Positions 30,876 through 39,609 are shown, numbered from the stretch's first letter. The stretch: DNA of 64,000 bases from Aquabacterium sp. (GCF_030652515.1 NZ_JAUSAR010000073.1:1-64000), one strand, 5' to 3'. Notes: a model not told the origin generated them from the sequence alone. Numbers and translations: made by a program.

Positions 30876-31475
30876 ATGAGTCAGCCGCCAAAACAAAACA
30901 ACATGCGCCACCTGCCCAACTTCATCTTTGCCAGCCGCTGGCTGCAATTGCCGCTGTACCTGGGTTTGATTCTGGCGCAAGGCGTGTACGTGGTGCACTT
31001 CTGGGTAGAGCTGGTGCACCTGGTGCAGGCCGCTTTTGGCAATCAGGAGGCCCTGCAGCTCATTTTTGCCGCCACCGGGCAGCAGGCAAGCGCCACCCCC
31101 ACCCACCTGACCGAAACCACCATCATGCTGGTGGTGCTGGGTTTGATCGACGTGGTGATGATCTCCAACCTGCTGATCATGGTGATCGTGGGCGGGTACG
31201 AAACCTTTGTGTCGCGCATGAACCTGGAAAATCACCCCGACCAGCCGGAGTGGTTGAGCCATGTGAATGCGTCGGTGCTGAAGGTGAAGCTGGCCACGGC
31301 GATCATCGGCATTTCATCGATCCACCTGCTGAAAACCTTCATCAATGCCGAGAACTACTCGGAGAAGGTCCTGATCTCGCAGACCGTGATTCACATCGCG
31401 TTCTTGTTGTCAGCACTGGCCATCGCTTACACAGACCGATTGCTGGGCCAGCCCACTGGCGACAAAGCCCACTGA
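30876..31475 (+). CDS. UPF0114 / TIGR00645 family membrane protein
   Basis: A 199-residue inner-membrane protein with about four hydrophobic segments. The motifs [40 protein letters not shown] and [11 protein letters not shown] match the UPF0114 (YqhA-like) family of unknown function. It is divergent from acs; a TAGAAT -10-like box is near 30828. Confidence 0.85.
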   Translation: MSQPPKQNNMRHLPNFIFASRWLQLPLYLGLILAQGVYVVHFWVELVHLVQAAFGNQEALQLIFAATGQQASATPTHLTETTIMLVVLGLIDVVMISNLLIMVIVGGYETFVSRMNLENHPDQPEWLSHVNASVLKVKLATAIIGISSIHLLKTFINAENYSEKVLISQTVIHIAFLLSALAIAYTDRLLGQPTGDKAH

Positions 31476-31491
31476 GCGGCGAGCTGGCCGC

Positions 31492-32805
31492 TCAGACAGC
31501 AACCGCCACTTCAGCTGGCTTGTCGCGGTTCGTGGCGTGCGAGAGGTACCGCTCCAGGGCCGGCATCTCGGCCGGTGAGGTGTTCTGCACCCGCACGCGC
31601 AACTCGCGCTCCAGCTCCCGCAGCCGCCAGATGATCTCCTGGAGGATCATCGCCACCTCCTGGCCCACATCCTTGTCCTGGAACATCGGCAAATCGGAGA
31701 GCATGTGCGGAGGGTGGGCATCCAACCCGGTGCTGGACCAAGCCCGCAATATGCGCTCAAAGCGGTCGCGCGCCGACAGCAACAATGCTTTGAATGGCGG
31801 GCTGGCGCGTTCAAAGTCGTCCTCGAAATCGGCATGCAGGCTGTCAATGCGGCCCAATTGCTCGGCCACCCGAATCGCTTGCTGCAGCACCTTGCCAGTC
31901 GGAGCGCCCTGGCCCGCCTGATCCTGGCATCGGTGGCTGATCAGGCTGACCAGGTCGATGATGGGGCGGCTGAATTCGCCGGGAATCAGCTTGACGGCCA
32001 CGTCAGCCTGCTTGAATGGCGCGCTGGTCTTGTCGAGCATGCCACCCAGCATTTCCGCCAGCGCGAGGATCTGGCTGCCCACAGCGATGTCCTTGCCCAT
32101 GCGGCCATGCGGATATCCGAAACCATCCATGCGTTCGTGGTGCTCCAGCACCAAGGCGCTGGCGGCACGGCAAGGGCCAGGCAGGTCGCTGATCAGGCGG
32201 TGGGCCACCACGGGGTGCGCGGCCACATGCCGCCATTGCTGCGGATCCAGCCTCACGCCGGGCGCCAGGTAGTCGGGGTTGATGTACAGCTCGCCCACGT
32301 CGTGGCACAAGCCGGCGGTCATCACGATCTGGGCAAAATCGGCGGAGCCTGGCTGAATGCGCTGCGACATCCCCATGCCCAGCAGAGCCACGCCGACGGC
32401 ATGCTGCAGTTTTTGAGGTCGGTGCTCGCAGTAAACCGTCAGCAAGGTTTGCAAGCGGCCTTTGATCGACATCTCGCCCAATGACTTGACGGGATCGAAG
32501 CGGGGCACGGAGCACAGGATCCGCAAAGACTCGTGTTGGTCGAGCAGTTCCTGGGCGGCCCGCACGCAGTCCGCGCCGGTGATGCCGCTGGCCACTTCCA
32601 TGCAGTCTTCCAGCGGCTTGCGCAGCTTGCGCTCCAGCAGGCGATCGCGCATGTCCCGGTTGATCGGACGCCCCTTGGCGATCAGCTTCATGCCATTGTC
32701 GGCATAGATGTCTTCCGTGGCCTGGACCTCTCGGTCATCCGCCACCACCATCACGTTCTCCAGGTAATGCGGATTGACCTTGCCATCCAACTCTGTCACG
32801 ACCAT
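31492..32805 (-). CDS. HD-GYP domain protein, putative c-di-GMP phosphodiesterase
   Basis: A 437-residue cytoplasmic protein. Residues about 130-235 hold an HD-GYP domain with H168-D169 in GLCHDVGELY, a further His in HVAAHP, and the defining EHHERMDGFGYP (GYP at 230-232). Such domains usually hydrolyse cyclic di-GMP. The N-terminal 120 residues and the C-terminal 200 residues match no domain I recognise. The start MVVTELDG is chosen because upstream codons fall in the promoter region shared with the fumarase remnant. Confidence 0.82.
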   Translation of the reverse strand: MVVTELDGKVNPHYLENVMVVADDREVQATEDIYADNGMKLIAKGRPINRDMRDRLLERKLRKPLEDCMEVASGITGADCVRAAQELLDQHESLRILCSVPRFDPVKSLGEMSIKGRLQTLLTVYCEHRPQKLQHAVGVALLGMGMSQRIQPGSADFAQIVMTAGLCHDVGELYINPDYLAPGVRLDPQQWRHVAAHPVVAHRLISDLPGPCRAASALVLEHHERMDGFGYPHGRMGKDIAVGSQILALAEMLGGMLDKTSAPFKQADVAVKLIPGEFSRPIIDLVSLISHRCQDQAGQGAPTGKVLQQAIRVAEQLGRIDSLHADFEDDFERASPPFKALLLSARDRFERILRAWSSTGLDAHPPHMLSDLPMFQDKDVGQEVAMILQEIIWRLRELERELRVRVQNTSPAEMPALERYLSHATNRDKPAEVAVAV

Positions 32806-33022
32806 GCTCCTTTGCACCCGATCTGCGATTCTGAAGCCTTGGGAGGTGCTGCGCCAAAGTCCCGATGGCAAGAGGCTCCACAACTTCACGGCCGGGGCGA
32901 AAATCGTCAGAGGCCTGGCAGAAGATCTGGAAAAAGCCTCTGCATTCGCACCATGAGCGCTTGCCGCTCCAACACGGGGCGACGGTAGAATGAACGACCC
33001 TTTTCGAGCCCCACCACACACC

Positions 33023-33091
33023 ATGTCCACGACCATTCACCACGACGATCTCGTTGAAAGCGTCGCAGCCGCCCTGCAGTACATCAGCTGA
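33023..33091 (+). pseudogene. displaced original 5' end of the fumarase gene
   Basis: The 22 codons read MSTTIHHDDLVESV and on to ...LQYIS, then meet TGA. They match the first 20 residues of the intact fumarase at 43904 (MTTIRHDDLVESV...) except for a few changes. This is the original gene start, cut off by insertion of the element. A TAGAAT box at 32986 probably marks the native promoter, which now drives only this stub. Confidence 0.88.
33071..33089 (+). repeat. attL core, left end of integrated element
   Basis: GCCCTGCAGTACATCAGCT is identical to 43949-43967. Sequence similarity to fumarase stops abruptly after it, as expected at a site-specific integration crossover. Confidence 0.85.
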
Positions 33092-33175
33092 AAGTGACTC
33101 GCTAAGGAACCTGCGCCAACGAGCAACAGCCAGTTAGGGGGCACCTAGGTGCAAGCGGTGTACAGGTGATGATGG

Positions 33176-34138
33176 CTATTCAGCCGGTGCTGTCGCACCT
33201 TCTGCTATGCGTCGTGCAATTTTCTTTGCCCGCTCGGTCTTCGCTTTTGAAGGAAGCGCTTCAAGCAACTTGCTGATTGCGATCCTGTTCCTGTCTGAGC
33301 AAAACCGGTCTGCTTCCTCGCAGAACTGTTCGGCCTCACGCAGCGCCTCACGCATTTCCTTCATCTTGGTGCCCCACTCCTTCAAGGCCACATCAGTGAG
33401 GGTTGGCAATTGCGCTTCGTCTATGCCCTGCAACGGCAAAACGGCTTTGAACTTCAAAGTCGCTTGAATTACCTTAGCTTGTGACACGCAACTGGCACCA
33501 ACGATGGTGCCTATGGTCACAGACACTTCCGCATGTTCCTTCCTACCGTCTTTGCCCATAGCCATCCGCCCGGCATCGCTGACTTTTTGGTAGACGTTGA
33601 TTTGCCCTTTGAGCCTTACCGCTTCACCAAAGGCTTTCTCCATCGGCTTGTCCTTTTGGATTAAGCCGTATAGCTCATTGATGTCGTGTACGTGGAGCGA
33701 GGACTTACGTGTCAACTCATTAGCCTGCCGAAGAAGTACATGCTTTTGCGAAATCAAATCATTGATGTACTGCGTCTTGGCGTTGCGGTCCACTGCGGCT
33801 TTGTAGGTTGATACGAAGTCTTTGAACACTACGTCGAACTGCGTAAGCCCGCAGTCCTGGCCTATGTTCGTTTCGCGACCATCCTTGAACCGGATAACAA
33901 ATCCATGCCAGTGCTTTCTCTTGCATCCATTGAGGCCGCACAACTGCTCTCTCGCCTTGTCGAACTCGTAATTGCCAATAATTTTGTCGAGCTGCTTAAC
34001 GTCGCAGTGAAGATCATCGACGAAGTTTGGCCGAGTGCGAAACTGCTCGGGGCTCTCAAACAAGATCGGGACGAATGGGACCGTCGAATCTTGAACATCC
34101 ACCAGAGGTGCGAATGTGCTGCCTGATAAAGCGATCAT
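33176..34138 (-). CDS. hypothetical protein with Cys/His cluster
   Basis: A 320-residue protein I do not recognise. Residues about 66-97 contain a possible metal-binding cluster, CGLNGC followed by KHWHGF and then IGQDCG. The middle (residues about 100-180) is charged and probably helical. The C-terminal 80 residues are also helical and rich in Glu, Arg and Lys. There is no signal peptide or membrane segment. It is the first cargo gene next to the left end and is transcribed toward attL. Confidence 0.65.
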   Translation of the reverse strand: MIALSGSTFAPLVDVQDSTVPFVPILFESPEQFRTRPNFVDDLHCDVKQLDKIIGNYEFDKAREQLCGLNGCKRKHWHGFVIRFKDGRETNIGQDCGLTQFDVVFKDFVSTYKAAVDRNAKTQYINDLISQKHVLLRQANELTRKSSLHVHDINELYGLIQKDKPMEKAFGEAVRLKGQINVYQKVSDAGRMAMGKDGRKEHAEVSVTIGTIVGASCVSQAKVIQATLKFKAVLPLQGIDEAQLPTLTDVALKEWGTKMKEMREALREAEQFCEEADRFCSDRNRIAISKLLEALPSKAKTERAKKIARRIAEGATAPAE

Positions 34139-34237
34139 GAACTAAACCACTGTTTAAACATCCAGCTTTATAAGGCAAAAGCTCTAAATTATCGTGTGTT
34201 TTACACAACATTTGCATGTTTCCGCCCTTGATCGGTG

Positions 34238-34582
34238 CTAGTGACGGAGCTTGCCTTTTCGATCAAGGCTCATCTTGGCCTTTGTCGCGTCAGTGTGTTT
34301 GGTGCTCGTCTTCCCTTCACGAGCGTTCTGACTTGACAGCTTGATCTCGACATTGCCGATCTCGTAGTGACCAAGATCATTGGGCAGTGACATGCAGAAC
34401 TGGCCTTGCTTCAAGCCCATGTTGTCGATCTGGCCTGAATGCATCCAGACATACAGCCACTCATCAAACGACATCAGGAACTGGATTGGCTCACCCAGCT
34501 TGTCTACCCTGCCCTTCGTGGTTTTCTTCTTGACGTTGTATTTGTTGCGGAGCTTTCGCAGCTCTTCTTGGTGTTCTTTCAT
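34238..34582 (-). CDS. small protein with NUMOD3-like C terminus
   Basis: A 114-residue basic protein. The segment LGHYEIGNVEIKLSSQNAREG resembles the region following HNH nucleases in homing endonucleases. The C-terminal HTDATKAKMSLDRKGK resembles the NUMOD3 DNA-binding motif. The HNH histidines themselves are not evident. It may be a DNA-binding fragment of a homing-type nuclease or a phage-derived regulator. Confidence 0.55.
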   Translation of the reverse strand: MKEHQEELRKLRNKYNVKKKTTKGRVDKLGEPIQFLMSFDEWLYVWMHSGQIDNMGLKQGQFCMSLPNDLGHYEIGNVEIKLSSQNAREGKTSTKHTDATKAKMSLDRKGKLRH

Positions 34583-34663
34583 TGGATTGGCCCCTGTAGA
34601 CCAATCTATTTAGGCAACACAACCAAGTCAAAATAGACAAAAGCAACATGCAAGCGGGGCCTC

Positions 34664-35242
34664 GTGGACATCGATGTAGCTCAGATTGGGAAGTGGGGTG
34701 CCATCGCAGCCACTCTTGGCATCACCGGCATCTTGGGCACCATTTCGCCCAAGCTCTTTGACTTGTGGCTGAAGGCGCGTGAGAAGGCAGACGAGATTCA
34801 AGTTGGGTTCGGCACGATCAGCCCTGAACCCGTGCCTTACCCTGCCTTGCATGTGATCAGCCGCCGTGATCATCAAATGCAGCTGGCTGACTACGGCTTC
34901 ATCACCGTTGACGGGAAGCTGTGCTCAATTGCAGCGACAAATGCCTTTGACTACGACCCAGAGTGGGGCTTTGATTGCCGTGGCACAACGATGCTCGCGA
35001 AACGCAACGACCGCTTCGAGTGCTGGATGAGCCACCATCCAACGCCAATTGGTGCCTATGCCCAGACATCCACCCAAACGAAGCCAACCGTGGCATTCCA
35101 CAAAGACATAGGCTTGCTCAAGCGGACGGTGGTCAAACTTTCAATCAAGTACCGCAAGCGTTGGGATTGGCAAAACCATTGGGATTGGTCACCTTGGCTG
35201 TTGAAGCTGCTGGGCAAGCAGCACAAAGGACCGTTCGACTAG
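34664..35242 (+). CDS. hypothetical membrane-anchored protein
   Basis: A 192-residue protein starting at GTG. One hydrophobic segment lies near the N terminus (GAIAATLGITGILGTI), followed by a soluble domain with several Trp and basic residues and no motif I recognise. The GTG start is the first in the frame; no strong ribosome-binding site is seen, so the start is uncertain. A terminator-like hairpin lies 158 bases downstream. Confidence 0.5.
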   Translation: MDIDVAQIGKWGAIAATLGITGILGTISPKLFDLWLKAREKADEIQVGFGTISPEPVPYPALHVISRRDHQMQLADYGFITVDGKLCSIAATNAFDYDPEWGFDCRGTTMLAKRNDRFECWMSHHPTPIGAYAQTSTQTKPTVAFHKDIGLLKRTVVKLSIKYRKRWDWQNHWDWSPWLLKLLGKQHKGPFD

Positions 35243-35399
35243 CCTCTTGATGAACAGTAAGCGGCGAACATGGATCACTTCGAAGAGCGCAAGCGTGAAG
35301 CCCAATACTGGTTCAACAAAGCCGCTGACCTACGCGCATCCGCAGGTGCGCTTTGGTACTGTGCTCAACCACGTCAACAATCTAAACAGCGAGGTGATG

Positions 35400-35426
35400 A
35401 AAACGCGGGTGCAAAGCCCGCGTTTT
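35400..35426. terminator. bidirectional intrinsic terminator
   Basis: AAAACGCGGG and CCCGCGTTTT form a perfect 10-bp stem with a 7-base loop. On the minus strand it lies 10 bases after the small membrane protein stop. On the plus strand it could end the transcript from 34664. Confidence 0.75.
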
Positions 35427-35436
35427 CATTGGAGCG

Positions 35437-35550
35437 CTATTTCTTCTTAACCTTAGCCTTAGCCTTGACCAAATGTAGCAGGATGATCAAGAAAGCAGCG
35501 CCCATTGGGTTTGCTTGTAGAACACACACGAAAGTGATGATGGGGTCCAT
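35437..35550 (-). CDS. 37-residue single-pass membrane protein, LQ-x-NPMGA motif
   Basis: The ORF reads MDPIITFVCVLQANPMGAAF..., followed by a hydrophobic stretch and a Lys-rich tail (KAKAKVKKK). It has a strong ribosome-binding site, AAAGGAGTAAATTG before the ATG, and a terminator just after the stop, so it looks like a complete gene. It shares the motif LQ-x-NPMGA at the membrane boundary with the 44-residue protein encoded at 35914. The size, single membrane helix and basic tail resemble small toxin-like or membrane-acting peptides, but no function is known to me. Confidence 0.6.
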   Translation of the reverse strand: MDPIITFVCVLQANPMGAAFLIILLHLVKAKAKVKKK

Positions 35551-35913
35551 CAATTTACTCCTTTGATCCCAGAGCATCAGTGCTTGGGATCAAAGTGTAT
35601 CGACATCTCGCAAAACGGCAACGCGCGGGTTGGACGTGACTAAAAATCCAGAAACACTTGATCAAATCGCTTTTTGATACTGCTTGAATTAGTTAAATGC
35701 GAGAAAAAATGCACAATAAGCTGGTCTATAGGTGTACCTCTCAAGAATTGGGTATCTTGAGATATTAGTTAGACCCGATTACCACACCAGACCAGCAAAC
35801 ATGGTGATCATCTGGTTGTTGAAGGTCTTGGCCTACGCCCTCTCTCCATCAGATGTTCCTTGTCTTTGACTTGCAGGTTGTTGATGTTGATCTCGGTGCC
35901 TTCTTTGTCGTCG
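35551..35913. other. 363-base gap with possible decayed coding remnant
   Basis: No intact gene is seen. On the minus strand, just after the 35914 gene, codons read DDDKEGTEININNLQVKDKEHL and are then lost to a frame change; a neighbouring frame gives KTFNNQMITMFAGLVW before a stop. This could be a broken gene. The AT-rich middle (35640-35780) probably holds the promoter of the 35437 gene. Confidence 0.35.
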
Positions 35914-36048
35914 TCAGCGCTTCCAGATAGCCAATGCGAGCACGGCGAAAGCTGCAACGGCCACTAGACAGATAGCACCCATGGGGTTGTTCTGTAGGGC
36001 CGTCAAGACGCTAACCAACGATGAGGAAGCCTCAGGGATCGAGTTCAT
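35914..36048 (-). CDS. 44-residue single-pass membrane protein, LQ-x-NPMGA motif
   Basis: The ORF reads MNSIPEASSSLVSVLTALQNNPMGA..., then a long hydrophobic helix and the end AIWKR. The inner ATG at 36048 has an AGGAAC ribosome-binding site nine bases upstream and is preferred to the 84-codon reading, whose first 40 residues look non-coding. It shares LQ-x-NPMGA with the protein at 35437, arguing that both are real and related. Function unknown. Confidence 0.6.
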   Translation of the reverse strand: MNSIPEASSSLVSVLTALQNNPMGAICLVAVAAFAVLALAIWKR

Positions 36049-36263
36049 TGCAATGTTCCTGTTTGCTCGAATGCAGTCCACATTTCGTGCTGCCGGGCCG
36101 AAGCATGACAGATGCGAAATGCCTTTCAAGGGGCTCATGTCCGAAAATGCAAGCAACAGAGCGGCCATTTGACAGGAAGATTTTTTGATCTGCGAAAGTT
36201 GAGACCTTTTCTCACATGCTGCTATAAATCACCCTTACAACGTCCGCATCATAAGGGAGCGTC

Positions 36264-37031
36264 ATGTTCTGGCAAGTAATCAACACCAACCTTTATTTGC
36301 AAGGTTCAATTCATAACGCTGACGAACCACTAAAGCTCAGTAAAGAAGCGCAAGCCGCCGCTGAACTTTGCGATACGTTTGTCTTTGAAGGCAACTTTCA
36401 TAAACTTCCGAATCTAGATTTCGCGTTCTATTCAAACAATTCAGGCTTGAGCAAGCATATCCCAAAAGCATTATTTGAATCCACCCAAGAACTGTGGAAA
36501 CAAGCAGGCCTGACGGACAATCTGGACACAAATAGGCCATGGTTCGCCACACTTAAGCTTACTCAAGCGCTCTACCGAGAAAAAGGCCTTGTCGATGCAA
36601 ATGGCCTCGACAAGCAGATCTTCAAATGGGCCGAAGACAACAACAAGAAGTTTTACTTCTTAGAGACAATACTTTCCGGCCTGCAAGCGCTTAGCAGCAC
36701 ACCACTTTCCGAGCAACAAGACGTTCTATCTCTGGTTGTTCACAACCCAGAAAAGGTCGTCAGCCAACTGCAAGCCATGCTCGTTGCTTGGAAGGACGGC
36801 AATGCTAACGATCTCTATAAAATAGTTGAAGAAAATCTAAGGTTGACACCGAAGATGACCACCAAGCTGTTTTCCAGCAGAAATCACAAGTGGCTTCCTC
36901 AACTGCTCAATTTTGCAAAGAGTGGAGAAAAAGTTTTTGTCACTGTTGGTGCCCTTCATCTGTCAGGTCCAGCAGATGTGGTCAGCCTGCTAGCGGCAAA
37001 GGGATATCAGTGCAAATATTTCGGAACTTGA
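36264..37031 (+). CDS. TraB/GumN (Tiki-like) family protein
   Basis: A 255-residue protein with the family pattern: GSIH at residues 14-17, a conserved Glu at residue 42 in FVFEGNF, and FVTVGALHLSGPADVVSLLAAKGY near the C terminus. Tiki/TraB/GumN proteins are thought to be metalloproteases built on these His and Glu residues. No signal peptide is visible, so it should be cytoplasmic, unlike many GumN proteins. The next gene starts 46 bases downstream on the same strand and may be cotranscribed. Confidence 0.7.
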   Translation: MFWQVINTNLYLQGSIHNADEPLKLSKEAQAAAELCDTFVFEGNFHKLPNLDFAFYSNNSGLSKHIPKALFESTQELWKQAGLTDNLDTNRPWFATLKLTQALYREKGLVDANGLDKQIFKWAEDNNKKFYFLETILSGLQALSSTPLSEQQDVLSLVVHNPEKVVSQLQAMLVAWKDGNANDLYKIVEENLRLTPKMTTKLFSSRNHKWLPQLLNFAKSGEKVFVTVGALHLSGPADVVSLLAAKGYQCKYFGT

Positions 37032-37077
37032 GCACGTCTAAACGTGCAACGAACATTGGGCCTTTGAGGAGATCTAT

Positions 37078-37962
37078 ATGACAGCGAACACCTTTCCATC
37101 GCCTAAAGAGTTGATTCTTAATACACCTCTTTATAAGAAAATCCCTCTCACCGACGGAACACTGCATGAAGCGGCAACTGATTTCTTGTTTTTTGCCGGA
37201 ACGTATGACAATTTTTGCTTTGAATGCAATGAAATTTCAACGTTCCAAGTGGTGACCAAAACTCGAACTCCTCAGTTTAGTAAAAGTGATGCGAAAGCTA
37301 TCAACATGTCAAAGCTTGCCGAGGTACTAGATAGCCTCACATATGCACCTGCAGGCACTCATCAGATCGAAGGCAGGTGTGCAAGGTCAAAAGGGCATCA
37401 ACAGTTTTTCATTTATTATGTGGATCAACAAGCCACTCTAGAGGGCGAAAAAACCAAGCTATCATCGTCCATCCAAAAGATCGGTCAATATCCTGCTTTT
37501 GGCGACTCTCACAATGAACGCATTAAAAAATTTCAGAAGGTGTTACCCAAAGACCAGATGGGTGAGTTAAAGCGTGCAATACATTTGGCGTCGCATGATG
37601 TTGGAGTCGGATCATACGTTTACTTGCGAAGAATCTTTGAAGGTCTAATTGAAGAGGCTCATCAGATTGCAGCAGGGGAACCCACTTGGGATGAAAGTGC
37701 TTTTAACACTTTAAGAATGGCAGATAAGATCAAAGCACTCAAGAGCAACCTTCCCTCATTTCTAACTGAAAATGCAAGCATGTATTCGCTATTGAGCAAA
37801 GGTATTCATGAGATGAGTGAAAAGGATTGTTTGACTCATTTCGAAGCTCTAAGAATTGCGATTGAGATCATCTTGGAAGAAAAGCTGGAGAAGAAAGAGA
37901 GGGCTCAGTTGCTTATAGATGCAAAAGAAGCAATTAATATGGCTATAAGCTCCACCAAGTAA
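37078..37962 (+). CDS. hypothetical protein with C-terminal helical YSLLSKGIHE domain
   Basis: A 294-residue soluble protein. The N-terminal part has a CFEC pair that could bind zinc with other residues. The C-terminal third is helical, with SYVYLRRIFEGLIEEAH and YSLLSKGIHEMSEKDCL; I recall similar stretches in widespread uncharacterised bacterial proteins, but no function is known to me. It is AT-rich compared with flanking core genes and probably in an operon with the TraB-like gene. Confidence 0.65.
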   Translation: MTANTFPSPKELILNTPLYKKIPLTDGTLHEAATDFLFFAGTYDNFCFECNEISTFQVVTKTRTPQFSKSDAKAINMSKLAEVLDSLTYAPAGTHQIEGRCARSKGHQQFFIYYVDQQATLEGEKTKLSSSIQKIGQYPAFGDSHNERIKKFQKVLPKDQMGELKRAIHLASHDVGVGSYVYLRRIFEGLIEEAHQIAAGEPTWDESAFNTLRMADKIKALKSNLPSFLTENASMYSLLSKGIHEMSEKDCLTHFEALRIAIEIILEEKLEKKERAQLLIDAKEAINMAISSTK

Positions 37963-38098
37963 GCAACGCGACAAGTGTCTCTGCTAAGGCCCTTCTAGAC
38001 CCGTGGTGACGCTGTGCAGGGGTGCAACACGCCCTCCAATGTTGTGGTCTGGTATCTTTGATTCGATGGCATCCGCCATGACGTAACGGGACCAGAAG

Positions 38099-38347
38099 AT
38101 GTCGATTGCTGAAGATAGAGAAGAGTTCAACAACACCGGGCTTCGCGGTCTGCTGCAAAGGCTGGCCAAGACTGGCCAGCCCACCTACGTGCTGGAGTTG
38201 GACGGTGGCCATCGCGGTCAAGTGATCGATGCAAAACCGCATCTTGGTGGTGGCGCCTACATCTTTAGTGAACGGGGCTCTCCACCATTGCGTTACGCCA
38301 ACTTGGTTGAGGGCGAGACTCCCACTGAATACCGGCTGTTTGTCTAA
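38099..38347 (+). CDS. small hypothetical protein (82 residues)
   Basis: A short soluble protein with a helical N terminus and a Gly-rich beta-like centre (LDGGHRGQVI, HLGGGAYIF). I do not recognise the family. Its stop codon overlaps the stop of the convergent nuclease-like gene at 38344. Confidence 0.5.
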   Translation: MSIAEDREEFNNTGLRGLLQRLAKTGQPTYVLELDGGHRGQVIDAKPHLGGGAYIFSERGSPPLRYANLVEGETPTEYRLFV

Positions 38348-38826
38348 ATTTTGTTGAGACGGTCAGCCCCGAAGCGCCAGCTGTCAGGCACCTTGTGATC
38401 GTACTTAGAACGCGGGTGGTTGCGCCGGAAGTCTTCCTGCAATGACCCATGCCCTCGGCCCGCACACTGAGTCTTCATGTGCTCGGCAATCTCAGGTGGA
38501 CGTGCGATGTAGACACGCGGGGCGTCACCAAGCTGTACGTCATGGAACTGGACGAAGACATACATGATGTCCTCTCGTTGGTTTGCCAGCCATTTGTCGA
38601 TAGCCTCGTGATAGTTCACACCAGGCTTCACGTATCGGACAGCAAGCATCCAGCCGCCATCCTGACTCCCCTTCACGGACACAAACAAGGTGCGGTTGTT
38701 CTTCACGCCCACTAAGTCATAGTGCGGTTGATTCGCACCATATTGAACCAGCACGTCGTAACCACATTGCGCCAGCAAGCACGCGGTATAAGACTCGGCA
38801 GCAATCTCACATTGACGAGGGGTCAT
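38344..38826 (-). CDS. PD-(D/E)XK nuclease-like protein
   Basis: A 160-residue protein. The N-terminal half follows the nuclease fold pattern: a helix with E11, then YDVLVQYGANQPHYDLVGV (D37), then TLFVSVKGSQDGGW with K52. The canonical E/D before xK is replaced by Ser, a variation that would make catalysis uncertain. Similar short proteins occur in islands and may act as nucleases or DNA-binding factors. Confidence 0.6.
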   Translation of the reverse strand: MTPRQCEIAAESYTACLLAQCGYDVLVQYGANQPHYDLVGVKNNRTLFVSVKGSQDGGWMLAVRYVKPGVNYHEAIDKWLANQREDIMYVFVQFHDVQLGDAPRVYIARPPEIAEHMKTQCAGRGHGSLQEDFRRNHPRSKYDHKVPDSWRFGADRLNKI

Positions 38827-38883
38827 ATCGAGGTTTTAATAGCGGTGAACACAAAGCGCACATGAAGCAAATTCTATCTTGCT

Positions 38884-39609
38884 ATGGCTGACAAACCCAA
38901 AGACCAGAAGTTCAAATTCCCTATGCCTGAGACTCTTGCGTATCCGGTGCAAAAGGTAATGATCAACTATGAGTATGAAGATCTAGAACTGCATCGATTA
39001 TTTTCAAACGAAGCTCTGGCCAAAAGAGAAAGTATGGTTCAGGCTGACTTAACTCGTCGCTCTGCACATTTGAGCGCAGATGAAGTGTCAGACTTCTATG
39101 CTGATAATGCCGACGTGCATGGTGAAGTCTTTGAGCGACTTCAAGTCAACTCTCAACTTGTTCTAGCTTGCTCACTATTTGAACATCAACTTTATAGTCT
39201 TTGTGATGGCATCAAACGACGTTCAAATCTACCAACGTTTGTTTCTCGCAAAAGCGGTGGCACTTTGGGTGAGGCAAAAAAATATTTAACACACGCTGGC
39301 GTAAAGGGCCTTTTTGACTTAAAGATTTGGAGCGATGTGCAAACGATCTTCAAAGTTCGAAACGCAGTGGTTCACAATAATCTAGAGCTCCGTAATGACG
39401 AGGACTTGGACAAAGATCTCTTGAAGAAACTAATGTCTGATCCAAACCTGAAACACAAGCTTTATCTAGATCTGGACAAAGAGCCTTACCTGTATGAGTT
39501 TTCACTTAGCGACGCATACCTGCAAGACGCCTTCGCAAAGCTCAAGACCATGATTTTTGCAGTTGCGGACTACCGGCTCTACCCAGACGCAGACGCAGAC
39601 AATTCCTAG
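38884..39609 (+). CDS. HEPN-like protein with Rx4H motif
   Basis: A 241-residue soluble, largely helical protein. The helix LVLACSLFEHQLYSLCD and the later FKVRNAVVHNN give the HEPN-type pattern, with R159-N-A-V-V-H164 matching the Rx4-6H catalytic motif of HEPN ribonucleases. Many HEPN proteins are toxins or effectors in anti-phage systems. No antitoxin-like nucleotidyltransferase is seen next to it. The HEPN assignment is inferred from motif and helical pattern only. Confidence 0.6.
   Translation: MADKPKDQKFKFPMPETLAYPVQKVMINYEYEDLELHRLFSNEALAKRESMVQADLTRRSAHLSADEVSDFYADNADVHGEVFERLQVNSQLVLACSLFEHQLYSLCDGIKRRSNLPTFVSRKSGGTLGEAKKYLTHAGVKGLFDLKIWSDVQTIFKVRNAVVHNNLELRNDEDLDKDLLKKLMSDPNLKHKLYLDLDKEPYLYEFSLSDAYLQDAFAKLKTMIFAVADYRLYPDADADNS

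Noticed and set aside
35270-35566. A 98-codon ORF starting MDHFEERKREAQYWFNKAADL
   Set aside because: The first 30 residues look protein-like, but the frame runs through a strong bidirectional terminator at 35400 and across the minus-strand small membrane gene. It may be a truncated remnant at most.
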